A DNA stretch of 64,000 nucleotides from Georgenia yuyongxinii (GTDB lineage: Bacteria > Actinomycetota > Actinomycetes > Actinomycetales > Actinomycetaceae), in the NCBI RefSeq assembly GCF_006352065.1, contig NZ_CP040915.1, positions 930,001 through 994,000 of the forward strand, read 5' to 3'. Position numbers and translations under genes: made by a program. Below the pieces are notes generated by a model, which made no database searches, was not told the origin of the DNA, and was given only the letters and a program-made list of their open reading frames with translations. Positions 45,316-53,599 of the stretch are shown one piece after another; position 1 is the first letter of the stretch; each line of letters begins with the position of its first letter.

Positions 45316-47862
45316 ATGGCCGAACGCGACCGCCCACACATCGTCATCTCCGCACCGCCAGACACCGAGGGCTTCACGTTCCCCAACAGGGGAGGCGCGC
45401 AGCGGCCGGAGTTCCCCGGTAGCCGGATCCGGCATGGCCGGCGGCTGAAGCGCGAGTTCGAGGACTCTTGGAAGGAAGCGGACGAGGATGAGGGCACCTA
45501 CATCACCTTCGAGTCGTTCCCGGGAATCGAGCTCGCGCTGGAGAGCCTCGACCCCCAGGCCTCCGGTGAGCAACCGGAACTGGTCGCAGTCCGCACGCGC
45601 ACCGTGGACGACCAGGTCGTGCAGGAGGCCACGGTCTACATCCCGTTTGGCAAGAAGGAGTATTTCCTCAAGCGGCTCACCAAGTACTTAGAGACTGCGC
45701 AGAACGATTCGGTCAAGAACGCCAAGCTCGTGGAAGCGATCAGCTCCATCCGGCGGGCGACCATCCGAGAGCTGTGGACCGACCCGGACGAGCAGTTCCC
45801 CAGCGACCCCACCCAGCCGCACTGGTGGGAGGTATGGCTGCGCAAGCGTGACGGCCGGGAGCAGGAGCGGTTCACTGTCTTCGCCGGGAGCCACCAACTT
45901 CGGACGAGCGCGCACTTCCTCGGGTTCAACGACCGGACGGTCATCCTCCTGAACGCGACAGTTAAGCAGCTGGCACAGACGTTTGAGGCACTCGACGATA
46001 TCGCCGAGCTGCGCCGCCCGCACGACGTCTCGAGCTTCGTCACTGAGCTACCCGCGGCCGAGCAGAGAGAGTGGGTCGACGACCTGCTCTCACGGCTTCA
46101 GACCGCGGGCCCGGGCTCACCGGTGGTGTGCGTCCTGGATACGGGAGTCCAGGACGGTCACCCGCTGCTTGCCGGCTCGCTGGATCCCGCTGACATTCAC
46201 GTCGCGGACCCCAACTGGTCGCTGCGGCCCACGAACCCGCACGGGACGGAGATGTCCGCGCTCGCCCTGTACGGCGACCTGGCCGCCGCGGTCACGAGCC
46301 AACACCCGGTCCGGCTGGAACACCGTCTCGAGTCGGTCAAGATCTTGCCCGACCGCGGCGACAACGAGAGGGATCTGCTGGGAGCCATCACGGCTCGCGC
46401 TGTGGACCGGCCGGAGATCGAGGCGGCCGGTCGGCCGCGTGTCTTCATGCTCGCGGTGACCGCCACGCAGGGCCCGGTGACCAGCGACGTCAACGGCCGG
46501 GACGGAGCGCGCGGTGAAGCAGGCAAGCCGACCTCGTGGTCTGCCGCTCTGGACGCGCTGGCGTTTGGCCGTGCCATCGACGACAGCGACGCTCAGCTGA
46601 CCTACCTGGATCGCGACGAGCCGCGCCGACCTCGCCTCTTCGTCGTGTCGGCTGGGAACATCCGCGACCTGCAGCCAGGTGATGATCACCTGGCCCGCAG
46701 CGACCTCGAGCTGGTCGAGGATCCAGCGCAGGCGTGGAATGCCCTCAGCGTCGGTGCGTATTCGCCCAGAGACGACATGGCGGGTGCGCCGTCCGAGTTT
46801 GCCGGTTGGGTGCCGGTCGCACCTCGGGGCGAGCTGGCGCCCAGCAGCCGGACTTCGGTGTCCTTCGACCGGAAGAGCTGGCCGTTCAAGCCCGAGGTCG
46901 TCGCCGACGGCGGGAACACCGCGGTCTCACCGGATCGCACGGAAGTCGACACACCACCGAACCTCGCGCTGCTGACCACCAGGATGCAGCGCATCGGGGA
47001 GGGCTACTTCACCACAACGCGCGATACGTCTGCTGCGACCGCCCAGGTCGCCGCGATAGCTGCGGACATCGCCGCGGCGTATCCGGACCTGCGTCCGGAG
47101 ACCGTCCGCGCCTTGGTCGTTCACTCCGCGGAGTGGACCGAGGCGATGAGAGGGCACTTTTCCGGCGCGGCAACGAGGGCTGCCGTCGTGACGCTGTTGA
47201 GGCGATACGGCATGGGCGTCGCGGACCGGGAGCGCGCACTCCGTTCCGCTGTCGACGCGCTGACGCTGGTGGCTGAGTCCCAGTTGCGCCCCTTCGAGCA
47301 CGAAGGCAGCGGCGACGGCAGGACACGGGAGATGAACCTGCACCGGCTACCGTGGCCGTCGGAGGTTCTCGAGCAACTCGGCGCCGAGGACGTGCGCCTG
47401 CGCGTCACGTTGTCCTACTTCATCGAGCCGAACCCGTCGAGCCGCGGCTGGAACGGCCGGTACGCCTACCCCTCCTTCGGGCTCCGGTTCGCAACCAAGC
47501 GTGCGGAGGAGAGCGTCGACGCATTCCGGCGCCGGATCAACGCTAGGGCGCGCGACGAGGGACACAACACCACATCGCGCGGGACAGAGAGCGGGTGGCT
47601 CCTCGGTGCGGAGCAACAGCAGGCGGCTGGGTCCATCCACACCGATATCTGGACCGGCAGCGCTGCCGACCTGGCAAGCAAGGGTGTGATCGCGGTGTAC
47701 CCGGTCGCGGGATGGTGGAGGCGGCGGCCCCGGCTCGACCAGAGCGACCGTGGTGTCGACTACTCCCTCGTGCTCAGTATCGAGTCGCCCAACGTCGAGG
47801 TCGACCTGTGGACGCCGGTGATGCAACAGATCGCGACGCCGATCGAGATCGAGACCAGGTAG
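45316..47862 (+). CDS. Subtilisin-like S8 serine protease, IetS-like
   Basis: This 848-aa cytosolic protease has no signal peptide. About 260 N-terminal residues without a known domain precede the S8 fold. The catalytic triad is visible: Asp275 in VVCVLDTGVQDGHP, His309 in PTNPHGTEMSALAL, Ser572 in TTRDTSAATAQVAAIAA. The oxyanion Asn448 lies in FVVSAGNIRDL. A C-terminal region of about 250 residues (LRVTLSYFIEPNPSSRGWNG onward) may recognise substrate. Coupling to an AAA+ ATPase matches IetAS. Residue 125 uses the rare TTA codon. Confidence 0.88.
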   Translation: MAERDRPHIVISAPPDTEGFTFPNRGGAQRPEFPGSRIRHGRRLKREFEDSWKEADEDEGTYITFESFPGIELALESLDPQASGEQPELVAVRTRTVDDQVVQEATVYIPFGKKEYFLKRLTKYLETAQNDSVKNAKLVEAISSIRRATIRELWTDPDEQFPSDPTQPHWWEVWLRKRDGREQERFTVFAGSHQLRTSAHFLGFNDRTVILLNATVKQLAQTFEALDDIAELRRPHDVSSFVTELPAAEQREWVDDLLSRLQTAGPGSPVVCVLDTGVQDGHPLLAGSLDPADIHVADPNWSLRPTNPHGTEMSALALYGDLAAAVTSQHPVRLEHRLESVKILPDRGDNERDLLGAITARAVDRPEIEAAGRPRVFMLAVTATQGPVTSDVNGRDGARGEAGKPTSWSAALDALAFGRAIDDSDAQLTYLDRDEPRRPRLFVVSAGNIRDLQPGDDHLARSDLELVEDPAQAWNALSVGAYSPRDDMAGAPSEFAGWVPVAPRGELAPSSRTSVSFDRKSWPFKPEVVADGGNTAVSPDRTEVDTPPNLALLTTRMQRIGEGYFTTTRDTSAATAQVAAIAADIAAAYPDLRPETVRALVVHSAEWTEAMRGHFSGAATRAAVVTLLRRYGMGVADRERALRSAVDALTLVAESQLRPFEHEGSGDGRTREMNLHRLPWPSEVLEQLGAEDVRLRVTLSYFIEPNPSSRGWNGRYAYPSFGLRFATKRAEESVDAFRRRINARARDEGHNTTSRGTESGWLLGAEQQQAAGSIHTDIWTGSAADLASKGVIAVYPVAGWWRRRPRLDQSDRGVDYSLVLSIESPNVEVDLWTPVMQQIATPIEIETR

Positions 47863-48310
47863 CACGAGCCGACGTGCCCGACCCAGCGCGCTGCACGTGC
47901 TTCGGCGCGTGGGTGGCCTCCTGATGGACAGCGCAAAGCGGAGCGCCCAGTAACTGGGCCTAGAACCGTTGGACAACGGTTGAAACCTGTTCGAGGGATG
48001 CGCCGAAAACCGTCCGGCTAAGTCGAGAATCGTTGAGATTCTGCTAATCCTGCTGGTCGGGGATGCTCGCCGACGAACCAGAAACCACTGCGCTATGGGA
48101 CGGCAGACAACTCGGATCTTGGAGAGAAGGTGAGAGCTTCAAGTCCCTCAGCCTGCAGTGACTCCCGGTGAACCGGTCAACCGGTTCCGGCGCTGGGCCG
48201 CCGGCCGCCGGTCATCGGCAGATCCGCGCGTCCAGCACCCCGCGCTGGACGCGCACAGGCGGCGAACGAGGCGACGCCCGGGGCGGTACATCTGCGATCG
48301 AAGCCACTGC
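47863..48310. other. Non-coding interval with four small palindromes, beside the integrase 3' end
   Basis: These 448 bp lie between the protease and integrase genes. Perfect small hairpins are GCCCAG-TAA-CTGGGC (47944-47958), AACCGTT-GGAC-AACGGTT (about 47963-47980), GAATC-GTTGA-GATTC (48027-48041) and GAACCGG-TCAA-CCGGTTC (48170-48187). They may be terminators or recombination sites. The stretch around 48130-48160 faintly resembles a tRNA T-arm, but no tRNA can be built. Confidence 0.5.
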
Positions 48311-49432
48311 TCACCCGCCCGTGCTCGCCGCCAACTCGGCTGGGGGCGTGGCAGGCTCGCCGAGCGACACGGACATGATCGACTCCGCTGCCTTCCTCGT
48401 GCGGTCCTCGGCCGTGGGCCAGAGGTGGGCGTAGGTGTTGAGGGTCGTTGTCGCCTTCGAATGGCCGAGCGAGCGCTGGACGGTCACGACGTCGCATCCG
48501 GCCGCGATGAGCCCAGAGGCGTAGAAGTGCCGGAGGTCGTGGAGCTTGATCCCGAACAATCCGGCGTCGCGCAGCGTCTTGCGCCACCAGTAGGCGACAG
48601 TGTTCTGGTGTGGCGGGCCCTTCTCCTCGCCGGCGAAGAGCCAGCGATTTTTGCCTGTGGTGCCGTACTTGGCGACGTGCTTGGCGAGCACGTTGACCAG
48701 GCCGTCGGCGACGTAGACCACGCGCTCGGAGCCGTACTTCGGTGCTCGGACGTCGATCTCTCCGCCGTTGAGGCGCTGGACCTGGCGGGACACCTTGAGT
48801 GTCTTGCGTAGGACGTCCACGTCGCCGAGTTGGACTCCAGCGGCTTCGCCGAGCCGCAGGCCGGCGAACGCGCAGAGGGCGATGAATGGCTGGAACCGTT
48901 CGTCGGCCGCGGTCATGAGTCGGCCCACCTCCTCCGGGGTGGGGATCGACATGGCGACGTCCGCGCGACGTCGACGGGGGAGGCGTACGCCGTCGGTCGG
49001 GTCGGAGCCGATCACCCTGTCCTTGACGGCGGCGCGGAACACCGACCTGACGTTCACGTACCGCGTCTTGATCGTGCCGGGGGCGAGGCCGCCGGCGTTC
49101 ATCTGCTTGATCCAGGCCTCGACGTCGGATCGGCGGACCTGCCTAATCGGCTTCCCCGCGAAGGGCGTCGACCCGGCCTCCAGCGACATCGCGAGCACGG
49201 TGTTGTGTGCCCAGACCTGGCGGGCCGACCACTCGCCGAAGTAGGCGGCGAACGTGATCCGTCCGGCCTGGGGATCGGCGTACGTGCCGGTGACCACGGC
49301 GGAGGTGACCTGATCCAGCCACTGCTGGGCATCGATCTTGCGATCGAAGTGCCGTGAGTGTTCCTTGCCGGCCTCGTCGCGGTACCGCGCCCGCCACTTG
49401 CCGTTCGCCCGTTTGGCGATGTTCCCCGCCAT
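48311..49432 (-). CDS. Tyrosine-type site-specific integrase
   Basis: This 373-aa phage-type integrase has an AP2-like N-terminal arm-binding domain (KWRARYRDEAGKEHSRHFDR), a SAM-like core-binding domain (about 60-150) and the catalytic domain: Arg in CAFAGLRLGEAAGVQL, His-x-x-Arg in KLHDLRHFYASGL, RSLGHSKATTTLNTYAHLWP with the nucleophile Tyr. All key residues are present, so it should be active. It is the only integrase in the element. The excisionase-like gene lies 57 bp upstream on the same strand. Confidence 0.95.
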   Translation of the reverse strand: MAGNIAKRANGKWRARYRDEAGKEHSRHFDRKIDAQQWLDQVTSAVVTGTYADPQAGRITFAAYFGEWSARQVWAHNTVLAMSLEAGSTPFAGKPIRQVRRSDVEAWIKQMNAGGLAPGTIKTRYVNVRSVFRAAVKDRVIGSDPTDGVRLPRRRRADVAMSIPTPEEVGRLMTAADERFQPFIALCAFAGLRLGEAAGVQLGDVDVLRKTLKVSRQVQRLNGGEIDVRAPKYGSERVVYVADGLVNVLAKHVAKYGTTGKNRWLFAGEEKGPPHQNTVAYWWRKTLRDAGLFGIKLHDLRHFYASGLIAAGCDVVTVQRSLGHSKATTTLNTYAHLWPTAEDRTRKAAESIMSVSLGEPATPPAELAASTGG

Positions 49433-49489
49433 GACGATGCTCCTTCCGGGATGACTCCATGGTTCTCCGAGATCGGAGGACGAGGGGTG

Positions 49490-49729
49490 TCAGCGGTGGT
49501 TCTGTGGACGGCTGGCTTGCTCGGTGAGCCAGCGGATGAGGTCGGCGCGCCAGTAGCGGACGTGGCGGCCGATCTTGAAGCTGTGCGGTCCGGCGCCGAG
49601 GTGGCGCCAGTAGCGCAGGGTGCCTTCGGGGATGCGGAGGAAGGCGCAGGCCTCCTGGAGCGTGAGCATCTCGTCGCCGGGGTTCTTCATGGGGCGGTTC
49701 TCGATGGGGTTGGTCGGTGATGCGGTCAT
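49490..49729 (-). CDS. Excisionase-like MerR/HTH-17 DNA-binding protein
   Basis: This 79-aa protein has a winged-helix HTH typical of Xis/AlpA-like factors: LTLQEACAFLRIPEGTLRYW, then GPHSFKIGRHVRYWRADLIR. The ATG at 49729 has GAGGAG upstream. It precedes the integrase on the same strand, as excisionases often do. It probably directs excision by bending DNA at the ends. A regulatory role is also possible. Confidence 0.85.
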   Translation of the reverse strand: MTASPTNPIENRPMKNPGDEMLTLQEACAFLRIPEGTLRYWRHLGAGPHSFKIGRHVRYWRADLIRWLTEQASRPQNHR

Positions 49730-49815
49730 GGTCGTTGCTCCTCGGGGCTCGACCCGCCTGGGCCGCTGGCCGGTGCCTCCGGCTTCACTAGGAGGTGTGT
49801 ATGGCGCACCGATCG

Positions 49816-49830
49816 ATGATCGGGGATCAT
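49816..49830. promoter_or_regulatory. Candidate operator between xis-like and XRE genes
   Basis: ATGATC-GGG-GATCAT is a perfect palindrome lying 6 bp before the XRE gene start and 87 bp upstream of the divergent xis-like gene. Its place fits an autoregulatory site of the XRE repressor. Confidence 0.5.
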
Positions 49831-49836
49831 TGAGCC

Positions 49837-50466
49837 GTGCTGCAGGTGACGGTGATCGTGTCCGCCCGGAAGGCGGCGGGCTTGTCGCAGCGTCGTTTCG
49901 CGGAGCTGGCGAGGACCCAGCAGTCGTCGGTGTCGGAGTACGAGAAGCGCCGGAAGTCACCGACGCTCGAGGTCGTCGAGAGGTTGCTCGACGCTGCGGA
50001 CGCCGAGCTCGCCGTGAAGCGGCGGGTCGACTTCGTCTACCTCAAGGACCCGGTGCTCGGGTCGTTTGCGGTGCCGAACCGGCTGTGGCAGGTCCCGGTG
50101 CCCCGGTGCTTCTCCCGCGTCCAGGTCTTCCCGTTCATGGGATACGCGGACGGCAAGGAGATCTGGGACCTTTCGGATCCCGCCGAGCGGATCGAGTATT
50201 ACGAGCTGGTGCTGTGCCGAGGCCTCGACGACATGATGCTCGAGACGGTCGACGCCGCGCTCTTGGTCGAAGCTTGGCGCCACATGCACCTTCCTGATGC
50301 GGTCCGCGCGGCGTGGCAGCCGTTGATCGACGAGGCCAAGGGTGGGGCCTCCCGTGAGGATCCGCCGCTCGACCCCGCCGGGATCAACGCGCGGATGGCG
50401 GCGGAGATCGGCATCACCTGGCAACCGGGGGTCTTGGTGGGGCGGGGCCGTCCGGTCAGAGGCTGA
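49837..50466 (+). CDS. XRE-family helix-turn-helix protein
   Basis: This 209-aa protein has an XRE HTH in residues 5-62 (ARKAAGLSQRRFAELARTQQ, then SSVSEYEKRRKSPTLEVVER). A C-terminal domain of unknown fold follows, with LWQVPVPRCFSRVQVFPFMG and WDLSDPAERIEYYELVL. It may regulate integrase, excision or mobilization, or act as an antitoxin-like factor; no toxin is adjacent. The start is a GTG. Its 3' end overlaps the relaxase 3' end by 11 bp (convergent). Confidence 0.82.
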   Translation: MLQVTVIVSARKAAGLSQRRFAELARTQQSSVSEYEKRRKSPTLEVVERLLDAADAELAVKRRVDFVYLKDPVLGSFAVPNRLWQVPVPRCFSRVQVFPFMGYADGKEIWDLSDPAERIEYYELVLCRGLDDMMLETVDAALLVEAWRHMHLPDAVRAAWQPLIDEAKGGASREDPPLDPAGINARMAAEIGITWQPGVLVGRGRPVRG

Positions 50467-53041
50467 GGCTGCGGTCGCAGGCGGCCGTGGCTGGTCGACG
50501 GCGTTGGGGGCCGTAGCGGTCGATCGCCTCGCGTGCCTGGCGGCGCGCCATCGCTGGGCCGAGGTCGGCGCGGTCGCGGCTGAAGATCTCGATCCACTGA
50601 CCGCGGGCGACGTCGACATTCTCGGCGACGAGGTGAGCGACGTTGGTCTGCCGACCGCGGGTCATGGCGACGTACGCCGATGCGGCGCCGGTGTGTTCGC
50701 CGATGGCGACGTGGGCGTTCGTGACGGTGCTGCCCTGGGCGCCGTGGACGGTGGTGGCGTAGGCGAGCTCGACGAACCGTGCCGCGTAGGCCGCCGGGAT
50801 CTCCCGGTCCCGCCCCCGACCGTGGAGATGCAGGCTGCCATCCTTGCCGACCCGGGTGACGGTCCACGTCTGGCGGTTCGCGACCTGCAGGGCGGGATCG
50901 TTGCGTCGGGTCGCGACGCGGTCTCCGATCCCGATCCGGTCGCCGCCGGCGGTGGTGATCTCCGTGTGCGCGCGCTCGTGGCGCCGGTGGTGCCGGATGG
51001 CCGCGTTGAGGTCGGCGACCTGTTCGCGCGTGTCGGCGATGACGAGATCGCCGCTAGCGCCGGCGTCGGCGAGGACGGCGGTGCGTTCGACGTCGGAGGC
51101 GTGAATCGCGATGTGTCCGCCGCGGCGGAGGGCGTCGAACACCCGACCGGCGTCGTCGCCCATGCGCATGCGCAGACTCAACGCTGCGTACTCGGGATCG
51201 GCGAACCGGTGCACCTTCTCCAGGGTGACGGCGGCGGTCGGGTGCGCCCACGCCGCCGCGTGGTCCAGCACCCCGCCGCGCCCGACGGCGGGGAGCTGGT
51301 GCCGGTCTCCGACGAACGCAACGCGTGCCTCGGTCTCGTCGGCGATGGTGAGCAGCGCCCCGGCGGTGTCTTGGTCGAGCATCCCGGCCTCGTCGATGAG
51401 CAGCAGGTCACCGGCCTGGAGCTGGGCGCTCGGATCGAGCGCTGGGTTCGGCTGGCGGCCCCATTGGCCGTCGGCGTCCCAGCGCCATCCGTGCTGGTGG
51501 ATCAGCCAGGCGGCGGAGTGACCGTCAGCGCCGGTCTCTGCGGCTGCGACCTCGGCGGCCTTCAACGTCGGCGTCACGACCATGAGCCGATGGCCCCTGA
51601 GGGACAGCAGCCCCCGAGTGAACCGAAGCGTGGTGGTCTTTCTAGCACCCGCAGCGCCTTCGACCACCACGAGTGGTCCGTCCCCTGCCAGGGCACCGGC
51701 CACGGCGGCTTGGGTGGGGTCGATCCGGACCAGGCCGCGTCCGCCCACGCGGACCCTGCGGGCCGGCTGAGCCGCCCGGCGTGCGATCCGGGCGACGATG
51801 TCGGCCTCGACCTCGAGCACGTGCGGTGAGCTGAATGATCGGATGTGCTCGGGCACATCGGCCCGGTTGAGCAACGTGACGCACCGGCTGGCGGCCCGGG
51901 CGGTGATGTCCTCGGCGAGCTCGGCTCGCGCGGCCGGGTCGGCGAAAAGACAGGTCTGTGCGAGGAGGACCTCGGTCTTCCCGCGGATGTCCGCGGTGTT
52001 CCAGGCCGACCTCCTCGCCCCGAGGATGGTGACGACGAGGTCTGCAGCGACATCGCGGTCGATCCAACCCGGGCGTGGACCTGCCAGCGGAACGGATCTC
52101 GTGGGGTCGCGGTAGCCCAGCTCGCGCAGCTCGCCGTTCCAGCGGGCCACGAGCTCCTCACCGTCCTTCGGGACGACCTTGTCGGGGCGGGCTTCTGCCC
52201 ACGCCCTCCGGTCCCACACCTCCCGCAGCCCGGGACCCGGCTCATCGCCGGGGTGCTTGCTGCGCCAGTCGGCTTCGTAGCGGTCCACGTTCCGCCGGAT
52301 CTGTGCGGTGCGCGCGCTGAACGCCCCGACGTACGAGACCAGCTGGCGAATCTCGCTCGTCTCCGGATCGAGCGTCATCCCGCGCGCCGCGAGCACCGAC
52401 CGGAATCGCGGGTCGGTCGCGACCGCGGCATGGCCGATGCCGTTGAGCGCCTCGATACTGTCGCGGACTCCTACGGAGTGGATACCGCGCCAGGCGCCGG
52501 CCGCGTCGACGCGGGCGTTGATCTGGAGATGAAGATGCCGGTGCGGATCACCAGCACGCGAGGTGTAGTGCCGGATGACCGCGGCCTCGATCCGCTCGAC
52601 CGGTACCTGCACCTGCCGCCCACGCGGCCCGACTCGCGTCGTTGCGTGCTGGGCGACCCAGCTGACAATCTCGGCGGCGGCTTTGTCCTGGGCGGCGTCC
52701 AGCGCGGCAGAAATTTCTGGATGAAGCGCGGCGGCCAGCGACCAGGTCTTGGGTCCGTTGACGGTAACCTCGACGAACCGCAGCGCGCTCGCGTCCTTGC
52801 GGACCCAGCCCTGCGGGCGGCCGGTGTCGACGTCGATGCCGGCGACCCACTGCTCGTAGGTTTCGCCGTCCATCGAACCCGCGTGTTCGACGCTCTCCGG
52901 CGTCGCGGTGAGTCGCTCGGCGACGCCGGTTCCTTCACCGAGGTAGTAGTCGTCAGCCCGGGATCGATCGCGCTCGACGTAGGCCCGGGCGGCTTTCGCC
53001 GCGCCGCGGTAGAACTTCACCCCACCGTGCACCCGGACCAC
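50456..53041 (-). CDS. MobF-family relaxase/helicase (TrwC/TraA-like), Walker A altered
   Basis: This protein is about 861 aa. Start GTGs at 53041 or 53032 follow GGAGG and open the usual VHGGVKFYRGAAKAARAYVE. Candidate nucleophile tyrosines are in RADDYYLGEGTGV. The metal His cluster is RAGDPHRHLHLQINARVDA (about 163-180). A RecD-like helicase follows, with Walker B LLLIDEAGMLD and motif TTVHGAQGSTVTNAHVA. Walker A reads VEGAAGARKTTTL, with Arg467 where Gly is expected. It would nick oriT and pilot the strand. It lacks long C-terminal regions of larger TraI proteins. Confidence 0.92.
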   Translation of the reverse strand: MVRVHGGVKFYRGAAKAARAYVERDRSRADDYYLGEGTGVAERLTATPESVEHAGSMDGETYEQWVAGIDVDTGRPQGWVRKDASALRFVEVTVNGPKTWSLAAALHPEISAALDAAQDKAAAEIVSWVAQHATTRVGPRGRQVQVPVERIEAAVIRHYTSRAGDPHRHLHLQINARVDAAGAWRGIHSVGVRDSIEALNGIGHAAVATDPRFRSVLAARGMTLDPETSEIRQLVSYVGAFSARTAQIRRNVDRYEADWRSKHPGDEPGPGLREVWDRRAWAEARPDKVVPKDGEELVARWNGELRELGYRDPTRSVPLAGPRPGWIDRDVAADLVVTILGARRSAWNTADIRGKTEVLLAQTCLFADPAARAELAEDITARAASRCVTLLNRADVPEHIRSFSSPHVLEVEADIVARIARRAAQPARRVRVGGRGLVRIDPTQAAVAGALAGDGPLVVVEGAAGARKTTTLRFTRGLLSLRGHRLMVVTPTLKAAEVAAAETGADGHSAAWLIHQHGWRWDADGQWGRQPNPALDPSAQLQAGDLLLIDEAGMLDQDTAGALLTIADETEARVAFVGDRHQLPAVGRGGVLDHAAAWAHPTAAVTLEKVHRFADPEYAALSLRMRMGDDAGRVFDALRRGGHIAIHASDVERTAVLADAGASGDLVIADTREQVADLNAAIRHHRRHERAHTEITTAGGDRIGIGDRVATRRNDPALQVANRQTWTVTRVGKDGSLHLHGRGRDREIPAAYAARFVELAYATTVHGAQGSTVTNAHVAIGEHTGAASAYVAMTRGRQTNVAHLVAENVDVARGQWIEIFSRDRADLGPAMARRQAREAIDRYGPQRRRPATAACDRSLSL

Positions 53042-53599
53042 CGCCTCCGCGAACGTCCGTCGACAACCAACGGACCCCCAGAAATGCCATGTGGGCCGCC
53101 CGATCACGGGCGACCCATCTACGTCCTTCGTAGCATGCGTGCCGCTCGATGGGGAGTGCCGCTCGATGGGGAGTGCCTGAACTTGGTTGCGAAGCAATCG
53201 GTGGGAGCAGCTTTTTGGGGCCGTGGAGAGCCAACGATTTCCAGTGAGAACTAGAGATCGGGCACTGCCGCCACGCGAGAGTGGTTCCTTCACGAGCGGA
53301 TCAAGGAGCATTGGACGCAGACAGGCCCCATACGTGGCTCCAATGCGGGACGCGCCGCCGGTCGGGTCTTACGGGACGCTCGACGTGTGACGGCACCTCC
53401 TGGTGGGGCGAGCCTCCGCTGGTGATTCGGCCATCGGGACAGCGGAGATGGGCGAGCATTGCCAGCGCTAGGATCGCGGCATGACCGGACGCCGCATTCT
53501 GTTTGGCGGCACGCTCGCCGGCGCTAGGCAACTGCCCTGGTCGGGCGGGCCGATCGAGCGGACAAGCTGTTGACACTTGACGGGGCGTAGGAACCGGAG
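53042..53599. other. Relaxase upstream region, candidate oriT
   Basis: These 558 bp lie upstream of the relaxase and of the right cargo. A tandem pair of GCCGCTCGATGGGGAGT (53141 and 53158) sits 100 bp before the relaxase start, where oriT is often found. No gene is convincing, and the rest shows no clear feature. Confidence 0.4.

Noticed and set aside
48130-48165. Possible tRNA 3' fragment near the integrase (CTTCAAGTCCCTC)
   Set aside because: Only a T-arm-like 17-mer with a mismatch. No acceptor or anticodon arm can be built, and the true att repeats are at ychF.
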